From Lutibacter sp. (lineage in GTDB: Bacteria; Bacteroidota; Bacteroidia; Flavobacteriales; Flavobacteriaceae), in NCBI GenBank assembly GCA_030599055.1, contig JAUVOS010000038.1, forward strand, positions 1 to 14,514: a DNA stretch of 14,514 bases, given 5' to 3'. The position numbers were made by a program, and so were the translations under genes. This document shows positions 1 through 6,123 of this stretch, one piece after another. Within the stretch, counting starts at the first letter, position 1; every line of letters begins with the position of its first letter. The notes under the pieces were generated by a model. That model saw nothing but the letters and a program-made list of their open reading frames with translations, ran no database searches and was not told the DNA's origin.

Positions 1-1
1 A

Positions 2-586
2 TATCACGATAAGATTCCATTAAAAAAAGGCTATAAAGAAAAAGGAGTTCGGGTTGTTCCACATGCAGTGGCACGACACGGAGCCTATATTGCTTCTGGA
101 ACTATTTTAATGCCGAGCTATGTGAATATCGGCGCTTATGTTGATTCGGGGACTATGGTAGATACTTGGGCGACAGTTGGAAGTTGTGCGCAAATAGGTA
201 AAAATGTGCACCTAAGTGGTGGCGTTGGTATTGGAGGCGTTTTAGAGCCTTTGCAAGCTGCTCCTGTTATTATTGAGGATAATGCTTTTATTGGTTCGCG
301 TTGTATTGTCGTAGAAGGTGTTCGAGTAGAAAAGGAAGCCGTATTAGGTGCAAATGTAGTGTTAACCGGTAGCACTAAAATTATTGATGTTACGGGTGAT
401 GAACCCGTTATCTATAATGGAATTGTTCCAGCAAGATGTGTTGTTATTCCGGGTAGCTATACTAAAAAATTCCCTTCAGGAGATTATAATGTTCCTTGTG
501 CTTTGATAATTGGGAAACGTAAAGAAAGTACGAATAAGAAGACTTCGTTGAATGATGCTTTACGCGAGTATGATGTTGCGGTTTAA
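2..586 (+). CDS. dapD: 2,3,4,5-tetrahydropyridine-2,6-dicarboxylate N-succinyltransferase (DapD), 5' truncated
   Basis: The enzyme transfers succinyl from succinyl-CoA to tetrahydrodipicolinate in the succinylase branch of lysine/meso-diaminopimelate synthesis, in the cytoplasm. The frame is open from base 2, so the gene begins before the window; 194 residues are visible and, against a usual length near 270, roughly 75 N-terminal residues are missing. The GTG at 68 is an internal Val codon, not a start. The visible part is the left-handed beta-helix of hexapeptide repeats, with the highly conserved DapD stretch MPSYVNIGAYVDSGTMVDTW followed by ATVGSCAQIGKNVHLSGGVG and GGVLEPLQA, then the C-terminal segment with IIGKR. 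It ends in TAA and converges with eno across a 452-bp gap. Family assignment is secure. Confidence 0.96.
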   Translation, partial: YHDKIPLKKGYKEKGVRVVPHAVARHGAYIASGTILMPSYVNIGAYVDSGTMVDTWATVGSCAQIGKNVHLSGGVGIGGVLEPLQAAPVIIEDNAFIGSRCIVVEGVRVEKEAVLGANVVLTGSTKIIDVTGDEPVIYNGIVPARCVVIPGSYTKKFPSGDYNVPCALIIGKRKESTNKKTSLNDALREYDVAV

Positions 587-738
587 TCAACTAAAAACAA
601 TATTTTTATTCGCAGGATAAACTCATAACACAAAGAAACTTTTGACTTATAAGCTATTTATAAAACCCTATTTTCATAGCTAGAAGGCTACAAACTAAAA
701 CATAATTTACCTAGATTGATGAGGGACTTTAGCAACGT

Positions 739-783
739 GATTATATACGCAGTTTCGTTTAAACGATATTGTCGTATATAATC
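739..783. repeat. Nested palindrome, 11-bp arms around a 12-bp palindrome
   Basis: GATTATATACG at 739-749 is the exact reverse complement of CGTATATAATC at 773-783. The 23-bp centre holds a second perfect palindrome, TCGTTTAAACGA, at 755-766, whose centre is within 1 bp of the outer one. The whole 45-bp unit could form a cruciform or hairpin, or bind a dimeric protein. It lies between two convergent genes, so a role in transcription termination is possible, but it lacks a flanking T-run. Confidence 0.8.
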
Positions 784-857
784 TGTTGTAAAGTTATACG
801 AAATAATTGATAAAATCAAGTGAAAATAACAACTTTTAATAAATAACACCTAGCTTA

Positions 858-873
858 TAGTTTTATAAAACTA
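858..873. repeat. Perfect 16-bp palindrome
   Basis: TAGTTTTATAAAACTA reads identically on both strands with no spacer. It is AT-rich and in the middle of the dapD-eno gap. It may be a protein-binding dyad or a chance palindrome in AT-rich DNA; no function can be assigned. Confidence 0.6.
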
Positions 874-934
874 CAGTTTGGGCTCTACTGATTTTTGTGA
901 GGGAAGATAAATTTACATTATTTAAAAACAGAGT

Positions 935-1003
935 TAGACGTTGGAAGTCGGAAGTCCGAAGCTTTGTGTACACATACTTCAAACTTCCGACTTCCAACTT
1001 CTA
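935..1003. repeat. Long hairpin made of heptamer repeats; possible dapD/eno bidirectional terminator
   Basis: The arms 935-955 and 983-1003 are inverted copies matching at 20 of 21 positions, with a perfect 15-bp core at 941-955/983-997. Inside the loop GAAG (958-961) can pair with CTTC (977-980), and TGTGTACACA (965-974) is palindromic. Each arm is also a run of 7-bp units: GGAAGTC at 943-949 and 950-956, and CTTCCGA, CTTCCAA, CTTCTAG from 984 to 1004. A T-rich CCTTTTT follows on the plus strand just before the eno stop, so the hairpin could end transcription from both sides. Confidence 0.8.
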
Positions 1004-1038
1004 GCCTTTTTATTAGATTAAAATTATTCTATAAAAAA

Positions 1039-2331
1039 CTATCTCTTAATTTTAAAAGCTTTCATTTTAGGATAGTAGGCTGTATCACCCAATTCTTCTT
1101 CAATACGAAGTAGTTGGTTGTATTTTGCCATACGGTCACTACGTGAAGCTGAACCTGTTTTTATTTGACCTGTGTTTAAAGCTACTGCTAAATCTGCGAT
1201 GGTATTGTCTTCTGTTTCACCTGAACGATGTGACATCACACAAGTATGACCGGCATTATGTGCCATATTAACAGCTGCAATCGTTTCGGTCAATGTTCCA
1301 ATTTGATTTACTTTTATTAAAATTGAGTTAGATGCTTTCATCTCAATTCCTTTTGCTAAACGTTCTACGTTTGTAACATAAAGATCATCACCTACGTTTT
1401 GTACTTTATCTCCTATCAATTTTTGTAGGGCTTGCCATCCTGTCCAATCATTTTCATCCATTCCATCTTCTATAGATATGATAGGATATTTTTTGGATAA
1501 ATCAGCTAAATATTGAGCTTGTTCCTCAGAATTTCTCACAGCTCCTTTATCTCCTTCAAAAAGAGTATAGTCATATTTGCCATCTTCGTAGAATTCAGAC
1601 GCTGCTGCATCTAAAGCTAACATTACTTCCTCGCCGGGTTTGTAGCCAGCTAATTCTATCGCTTTAATAATAGTTTCTAAAGCATCTTCGGTACCTTTTA
1701 ATGTAGGAGCAAAACCTCCTTCATCACCAACTGCCGTACTTAAACCTCTATCTTTTAAAATCTTTTTTAGATTGTGAAAAATTTCAGTTCCCATTTTTAA
1801 GGCTACTTTAAAGCAACATGCATTAACGGGCATTATCATAAACTCTTGGAAAGCGATCGGCGCATCTGAGTGAGAGCCTCCATTGATTATGTTCATCATA
1901 GGAACAGGCAATGTGTTGGCACTAACACCTCCGATATAACGATATAAAGGTTGTCCGAGTTCTTCAGCAGCCGCTTTTGCAACAGCTAATGAAACTCCTA
2001 AAATAGCATTGGCTCCTAGTTTTGCTTTATTAGGAGTACCATCTAAAGCAATCATTGCTTCATCAATAGCTGTTTGTTCAAAAACAGGATATCCGATAAT
2101 AGCCTCTGCAATAATATCGTTGACATTGGCTACTGCTTTTAAAACACCTTTGCCCATATAATCGTCTCCTCCATCACGTAATTCTACTGCTTCATGTTCT
2201 CCTGTTGAAGCTCCTGAAGGAACGGCAGCTCTTCCTAAAATACCATTTTCGGTTATTACATCCACTTCTACGGTAGGGTTTCCTCGTGAATCAAAAATTT
2301 GTCTTGCGTGTATGCTTAAAATTATACTCAT
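1039..2331 (-). CDS. eno: Enolase (phosphopyruvate hydratase)
   Basis: Enolase interconverts 2-phosphoglycerate and phosphoenolpyruvate in glycolysis and gluconeogenesis, in the cytoplasm. The 430-residue product has the normal family length and all expected landmarks: the N-terminal ARQIFDSRGNPTVEVD and VPSGASTGEHEAVELRD loop, catalytic Glu204 in GDEGGFAP, Mg-binding Asp241, Glu288 and Asp315, catalytic Lys340 in LIKVNQIGTLTET, and the phosphate-binding SHRSGETED (His367, Arg369). One small oddity is NACCFKVALKMG near residues 170-181, where a Cys-Cys pair sits in a normally variable stretch. It is a single-gene unit diverging from the SQR-like gene across 261 bp. The start chosen is the only ATG that keeps the N-terminal beta strand complete. 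Confidence 0.98.
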   Translation of the reverse strand: MSIILSIHARQIFDSRGNPTVEVDVITENGILGRAAVPSGASTGEHEAVELRDGGDDYMGKGVLKAVANVNDIIAEAIIGYPVFEQTAIDEAMIALDGTPNKAKLGANAILGVSLAVAKAAAEELGQPLYRYIGGVSANTLPVPMMNIINGGSHSDAPIAFQEFMIMPVNACCFKVALKMGTEIFHNLKKILKDRGLSTAVGDEGGFAPTLKGTEDALETIIKAIELAGYKPGEEVMLALDAAASEFYEDGKYDYTLFEGDKGAVRNSEEQAQYLADLSKKYPIISIEDGMDENDWTGWQALQKLIGDKVQNVGDDLYVTNVERLAKGIEMKASNSILIKVNQIGTLTETIAAVNMAHNAGHTCVMSHRSGETEDNTIADLAVALNTGQIKTGSASRSDRMAKYNQLLRIEEELGDTAYYPKMKAFKIKR

Positions 2332-2430
2332 TTTATTAAATTTTATTAATTGTTAATTGTATATACCACTATATTATTTATTCTAAATGCTTATGTTACT
2401 TTGTTTTTTGGTCTGTTTTTAATACATTAG

Positions 2431-2438
2431 CAAAATTA
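2431..2438 (-). promoter_or_regulatory. Possible -7 element for eno
   Basis: On the minus strand this reads TAATTTTG, an exact match to the Bacteroidota -7 consensus TAnnTTTG, about 100 bp upstream of the eno start codon. No matching TTG -33 element is seen at the usual 17-23 bp spacing, so the call is tentative. Confidence 0.35.
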
Positions 2439-2471
2439 TTACTTTTTATTTAATAAATCGTATTAAATGAC

Positions 2472-2489
2472 ATTAAACTCAGGTTTAAT
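2472..2489. promoter_or_regulatory. Dyad in the eno/SQR divergent promoter region
   Basis: ATTAAAC (2472-2478) and GTTTAAT (2483-2489) are perfect inverted copies separated by 4 bp. An overlapping second dyad, TGACAT (2468-2473) and ATGTCA (2494-2499), shares the region. The size and position between divergent start codons fit an operator for a dimeric regulator, but no known regulator consensus was recognised. Confidence 0.4.
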
Positions 2490-2592
2490 TCTGATGTCAA
2501 CTATCTGCCATGAAACAGTAGCCAAAACAACTACTTTTTGCTTTTGTTTTGTGATAAAACTAACAAACCAATATTAACTAAAAGATTTTTTT

Positions 2593-4044
2593 ATGGCAAA
2601 AGTATTAGTGCTTGGAGCAGGAATCTCTGGACATACTGCTGTTTCTTACTTAAATAAATATTTGGGTAAAAAACACGAAGTGGTTATGGTATCTCCAAAT
2701 AGCAATTTTCAATGGGTCCCTTCAAATATTTGGGTTGGAGTTGGCTTGATGAAACCCGATCAAGTAAAATTTAAATTAGCTCCTATCTACAAAAAGCTTG
2801 GAATTGAATACAAACAAGCTCTAGGTGTTTCTTTACATCCCGAAGGCGATGCTGAAATTGATTCCGGTTATGTTTCTATCAAATATGTATCAAAAGAACA
2901 AGAAGGCGAAGAAGAAAAAGTAACCTATGACTATTTGGTTAACGCTACGGGGCCCAAATTAAATTTTGATGCAACAAAAGGTCTTCGTGAACATTCAAAC
3001 TCTGTTTGTACTTATGACCATGCTGAACACGCCTGGGGAAACTTACAAGAGGCTTATAAAAAAATGGAAAATGGCGAAAAACAAACCTTTCTTATCGGTA
3101 CGGGTCATGGACTAGCAACCTGTCAAGGTGCTGCTTTTGAATATGTATTGAATATTGCTTTTGAAGTACACAAACGTAAGTTATCTCACTTAGCGGACAT
3201 TTGGTGGATATCAAACGAATATGAATTGGGTGATTTTGGAATGGGTGGTGCCTATGTAAAAAGAAATGGCTACGTTACACCTACTAAGATTTTTACAGAA
3301 TCAATATTAAAAGAATATGGAATACGTTGGATAAAACGTGCAGCCGTACAAAAATTAGAAACAGGTAAAGTGTATTACGAGAATCTACGTGGAGAAAAAC
3401 ACACTAAAGAATTTGACTTCTCTATGTTGATTCCCGGATTTGCTGGAGTAGGATTAAAAGCTTTTGCAAAAGACGGATCTGATATATCTGATAAAATTTT
3501 TGCTGCAAACACCATGATGAAAGTAGATGCAGACTATACGCCTAAACCTTATGAAGAATGGAGTGCAAGAGATTGGCCAAAAATTTACCAAAATGGGGAT
3601 TATAGTAATATGTACGCATCCGGAATTGCCTTTGCGCCACCGCATACCATGTCAAAACCGATGACAAGTCCGAATGGAACAAAAATATTTCCTACTCCAC
3701 CACGTACCGGAATGCCTTCTGGTGTAATTGGTAAAATTGTAGCACAAAATATTGCACATCAAATAAAAACTGGAAAAAAAGATCATCCCCATGAAGCCTC
3801 AATGGCAACAATGGGAGCTGCATGTATTGTTTCAGCCGGATATGGACTTTTTAAAGGAAAAGCAGCTGTTATGACGGTAAGGCCAATTGTTCAAGATTGG
3901 GAAAAATATCCAAAATGGGGACGCAGTATCAAAGATACTGTTGGTGTTGTAGGAACTGCAGGACATTGGATGAAATTATTTATGCATTATATGTTTTTAT
4001 ACAAGGCAAAAGCAAAGCCTTTGTGGTGGCTAATACCAGAGTAA
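2593..4044 (+). CDS. Sulfide:quinone oxidoreductase-like FAD-dependent oxidoreductase
   Basis: Flavoproteins of this family oxidise sulfide to sulfane sulfur or polysulfide and pass electrons to membrane quinone. The 483-residue product opens with an FAD-binding beta-alpha-beta fold (VLVLGAGISGHTAV, residues 4-17), has the second nucleotide-binding ATG motif at LVNATGP (115-121), and a third segment GTGHGLATCQGAAFEY (169-184). Cysteines are at 139, 177 and 411 only. Cys139 and Cys177 sit where two SQR cysteines are expected. The usual second redox cysteine, just before the conserved PxTG-type segment (here PPRTGMPSG, 369-377), appears replaced by YASGIAFAPP (341-350). The C-terminus is hydrophobic, aromatic and basic (residues 455-483), suiting monotopic membrane attachment. 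The next gene encodes a 61-residue basic protein, and a multiheme/rhodanese operon lies beyond. The family is clear; sulfide as substrate is inferred. Confidence 0.8.
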   Translation: MAKVLVLGAGISGHTAVSYLNKYLGKKHEVVMVSPNSNFQWVPSNIWVGVGLMKPDQVKFKLAPIYKKLGIEYKQALGVSLHPEGDAEIDSGYVSIKYVSKEQEGEEEKVTYDYLVNATGPKLNFDATKGLREHSNSVCTYDHAEHAWGNLQEAYKKMENGEKQTFLIGTGHGLATCQGAAFEYVLNIAFEVHKRKLSHLADIWWISNEYELGDFGMGGAYVKRNGYVTPTKIFTESILKEYGIRWIKRAAVQKLETGKVYYENLRGEKHTKEFDFSMLIPGFAGVGLKAFAKDGSDISDKIFAANTMMKVDADYTPKPYEEWSARDWPKIYQNGDYSNMYASGIAFAPPHTMSKPMTSPNGTKIFPTPPRTGMPSGVIGKIVAQNIAHQIKTGKKDHPHEASMATMGAACIVSAGYGLFKGKAAVMTVRPIVQDWEKYPKWGRSIKDTVGVVGTAGHWMKLFMHYMFLYKAKAKPLWWLIPE

Positions 4045-4050
4045 ATAATT

Positions 4051-4078
4051 AAGAATTATGAATTCAGAATTATGAATT
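4051..4078 (+). repeat. Heptamer tandem repeat, unit NNGAATT
   Basis: Four consecutive 7-bp units follow the SQR-like stop codon: AAGAATT, ATGAATT, CAGAATT, ATGAATT. They include a 13-bp direct repeat (4052-4064 and 4066-4078) at a 14-bp period. This is one of several 7-bp-period arrays with different unit sequences in this window. Confidence 0.8.
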
Positions 4079-4169
4079 ATTTGTTAGTTCTCAATTTTAA
4101 ATTCATTTAATAATAACAAATTCCAGGGTTTATTTGAAATATTATTTTGACTAAATGAAATAGACAAAA

Positions 4170-4190
4170 CTTTAAACCTTAAAATTTCAA
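4170..4190 (+). repeat. Heptamer repeat, degenerate CTTTAAA units
   Basis: Three consecutive 7-bp units, CTTTAAA, CCTTAAA and ATTTCAA, lie between the SQR-like gene and the small downstream gene. The unit matches the array at 4250-4277. Confidence 0.6.
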
Positions 4191-4249
4191 ACTAATTAAA
4201 ATAAGAAAAGTTAAATTTTGGAATGATTACTTTATAAAGTACAAATCAA

Positions 4250-4277
4250 CTTTAAACTTTAAACCTTAGACTTTAAA
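4250..4277 (+). repeat. Heptamer tandem repeat, unit CTTTAAA
   Basis: Four 7-bp units in exact register, CTTTAAA, CTTTAAA, CCTTAGA and CTTTAAA, end 9 bp before the start codon of the small gene at 4287. They therefore fill the place where a ribosome-binding region would be and may belong to the transcript leader. Confidence 0.8.
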
Positions 4278-4286
4278 CTTATCAAA

Positions 4287-4472
4287 ATGTCAACAGAAAC
4301 TAGAGGAAAAATAAAGAGTAAAGCAAAAACAAAACCTTATAGCAATATGTCATACGCAACTGAACCAGGCCCTTTTGTACGATTTACACGATGGTGCGTG
4401 ATTTATCAAATCTTTCAGTTTTTTAAATTGAACCTTAAGGTAATGCGGCTTGTGATTAAAGGGCACTCGTAG
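4287..4472 (+). CDS. Small basic, aromatic-rich protein downstream of SQR-like gene, unknown function
   Basis: The product is 61 residues with no family I can name. The N-terminal half is hydrophilic and basic (RGKIKSKAKTKPYSN). It is followed by a Pro-Gly turn (TEPGPF, residues 26-31) and a C-terminal helix rich in Phe, Trp, Tyr, Leu, Arg and Lys (RFTRWCVIYQIFQFF, then LNLKVMRLVIKGHS). The helix looks amphipathic with a basic face rather than a classical transmembrane span, and carries the only Cys, at about residue 37. It lies 242 bp after the SQR-like gene on the same strand with no clear terminator between, so co-transcription is plausible. A membrane-attachment or accessory subunit of the flavoprotein is one possibility, purely inferred from position. 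The ordered composition and TAG stop support a real gene. Confidence 0.65.
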   Translation: MSTETRGKIKSKAKTKPYSNMSYATEPGPFVRFTRWCVIYQIFQFFKLNLKVMRLVIKGHS

Positions 4473-4475
4473 TTT

Positions 4476-4517
4476 AGAAGTCATAAGTTAGGAGTTATAA
4501 GTTAGGAGTTGGAAGTA
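4476..4517 (+). repeat. Heptamer tandem repeat, unit approximately RDRAGTY
   Basis: Six 7-bp units run in register directly after the small gene's stop: AGAAGTC, ATAAGTT, AGGAGTT, ATAAGTT, AGGAGTT, GGAAGTA. The middle four form a perfect tandem duplication of a 14-bp unit (4483-4496 and 4497-4510). The 10-mer GAAGTATGTG at 4512-4521 occurs inverted at 971-980, linking this array to the hairpin near eno. Confidence 0.85.
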
Positions 4518-4524
4518 TGTGCTT

Positions 4525-4541
4525 TATGCTTTTTAAGCATA
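4525..4541 (+). repeat. Small hairpin, 7-bp stem and 3-nt loop
   Basis: TATGCTT (4525-4531) and AAGCATA (4535-4541) are inverted copies separated by TTT. The hairpin follows the heptamer array after the small gene. It is not followed by a T-run, so terminator function is doubtful. Confidence 0.45.
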
Positions 4542-4682
4542 TCCTATTTATTATTTACATGACGATCATTAACTGAAATAGAACTAAGCTGTAATTGGTT
4601 ATGAATGAAAGTCTTATATCTTTTTGTCTTATGTCCGTCGGGTTAATATTCTAAATTGTGATAACATCTTAATTCTTTTCAC

Positions 4683-4714
4683 AAAAAAGGGCTTCAAAAT
4701 TGAAGCCCTTTTTT
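4683..4714. terminator. Bidirectional rho-independent terminator
   Basis: A 9-bp stem (GGGCTTCAA at 4689-4697 with TTGAAGCCC at 4700-4708) is preceded by six A and followed by six T, so it acts as an intrinsic terminator on either strand. It lies between the SQR/small-gene unit and the convergent sulfur-electron-transfer operon, 30 bp past the stop of the latter. Confidence 0.93.
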
Positions 4715-4744
4715 ATGTGAAAATCATTATTTTACAAATCGTTT

Positions 4745-6085
4745 TTATGCATTTTCTTTTTTAATATCTAAATTTGTTATGTCGAGAATAAAACCTTCCA
4801 TACCTACAATTTTAGTATCTTCATAAACAGCATTAATTGACAAGATATGTTTGCCATAAGTTCCATCTTTACATTTTCTATTCACTAATTGGCTTGGTAC
4901 TTTTTCGCCATTAAGAACCTTGTTAAAAGTATCCGTTAAGTCTTGCACATCTTTCTTTTTTCTAGTCAGAGAATAATGTTTACCAATTACCTGTTTTTGT
5001 GAATTGTACTTATATAGTTCTACCCAAGCATCGTTAACTTCTTCGAAGAAACCTTCTAAATTAATTCTATAATATCCTGCATCACTATTACGCACAGAAT
5101 GGTAGATTTGTTCTTGTACACCCGATATATCTGAAATATCGATCACAAACCCTTCAACTCCAATTATTTTGTCATCCTCATAAGTCGGATTTATAGAAAG
5201 GATATGCTTTCCTTTAGATCCATCAAAACATTTTCTAATAGATGGAATACCTCGTATTGATTCTCCTTTCATTACTCTGGCAACCAATTCTTCTGTCTCT
5301 TTTAAATGCTCCTTTGAACGAGTAATTGAATAATGCTGTCCCAAGATTTTGTTTATATCACTGCATTTGTACAGGTCTAACCAAGCCCTATTTACATCGA
5401 TATAATTACCATCTAAATCTAATCTATAATAACCGGCAATACTCTTATCAACAGCATATTGCATGTGTGTTTTATGTTCTTCATCAGGATCTACATCTAC
5501 TTCTTCCCAGCCTGTAACCATAGCCGCTAAACTTTCAACAGGATCATCATTTGTCGTAAGCAAATAGAGATGTACAATTAAAAACACAATTAATAGAAAA
5601 GCACCAAAAGTATGAATTAAAGCGAAAAATTCTAATCGCCCAACATGGACAACACTCTCAGGATACATATAATACATGTATATTATCCCGGTTCCCACCA
5701 TTATAGGAATAATCAAGACTTTAAAGGCAAGATAGGTCAATCGTTGTATTGGATTAAACTTATTATAAGAGGTTTTTCTTGTGGGATGCTCTGCTCCGGA
5801 AAAAATACCACTAATATAATATTGAAACTGGGCTTTTACAAGTTCTGTTGTAGGAATATATTGTTTCCAAGCACCAGTAGCAAAATGCCAAAATATTGTA
5901 AAAATAATTAACAAGATATATGACCAAGCTAAAACATCGTGTATCATTACAGCTCTTTCATATCCAAATAATGCATAAGTACTATGAATTTCAAATCCTG
6001 TAAGTGCAAGAAGTATAATCAACAGGGATTGTGTCCAATGCCAAAATCTTTCAAAACTTCTATATATGTAGGTTCTTTTTTTCAT
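4745..6085 (-). CDS. Membrane cytochrome b (b561/b6-like) fused to two tandem PAS domains
   Basis: The 446-residue product has about four membrane helices in residues 1-180 (roughly 16-32, 46-68, 117-140, 153-176). Candidate b-heme ligands are His16, His34, His49, His67, His158 and His172, as in cytochrome b561/b6-type quinol-linked subunits. After a short acidic linker come two PAS domains at about 206-320 and 325-440, each ending with an EGF(V/I)(I/L)DI strand. The two are collinear without gaps over about 104 residues, with roughly 48 identities, including AGYYR, LYK, GKHILSIN and YED. No kinase, GGDEF, HTH or other output domain follows. It is last in a three-gene operon, 38 bp after the octaheme cytochrome, for which it is the likely membrane electron partner. 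The PAS pair may sense redox state, a ligand or a cofactor. Domain calls are firm; function is inferred. Confidence 0.88.
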   Translation of the reverse strand: MKKRTYIYRSFERFWHWTQSLLIILLALTGFEIHSTYALFGYERAVMIHDVLAWSYILLIIFTIFWHFATGAWKQYIPTTELVKAQFQYYISGIFSGAEHPTRKTSYNKFNPIQRLTYLAFKVLIIPIMVGTGIIYMYYMYPESVVHVGRLEFFALIHTFGAFLLIVFLIVHLYLLTTNDDPVESLAAMVTGWEEVDVDPDEEHKTHMQYAVDKSIAGYYRLDLDGNYIDVNRAWLDLYKCSDINKILGQHYSITRSKEHLKETEELVARVMKGESIRGIPSIRKCFDGSKGKHILSINPTYEDDKIIGVEGFVIDISDISGVQEQIYHSVRNSDAGYYRINLEGFFEEVNDAWVELYKYNSQKQVIGKHYSLTRKKKDVQDLTDTFNKVLNGEKVPSQLVNRKCKDGTYGKHILSINAVYEDTKIVGMEGFILDITNLDIKKENA

Positions 6086-6123
6086 CAGAAAATAATTTTG
6101 TTTAAAATATTGTTATACTATTG

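Larger units (their letters stand above)
587..1038. other. Convergent intergenic region rich in inverted repeats
   Basis: This 452-bp gap between the stops of dapD and eno has no convincing gene. It contains three separate palindromic structures, listed individually: a nested dyad at 739-783, a perfect 16-bp palindrome at 858-873, and a long heptamer-based hairpin at 935-1003. No ordinary GC-rich hairpin plus T-run terminator was seen apart from the last structure, which is followed by CCTTTTT. I saw no tRNA or other RNA gene. Confidence 0.7.

Noticed and set aside
68..70. GTG as start of dapD
   Set aside because: The frame continues upstream to the window edge with conserved DapD-like sequence (KGVRVVPHA), so the gene is truncated by the window and does not start here.
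136..375. 79-codon minus-strand frame inside dapD
   Set aside because: It lies antisense to highly conserved hexapeptide-repeat coding sequence and its product resembles nothing recognisable.
4051..4517. CRISPR array
   Set aside because: The repeats are 7-bp units with no unique spacers and no cas genes nearby.
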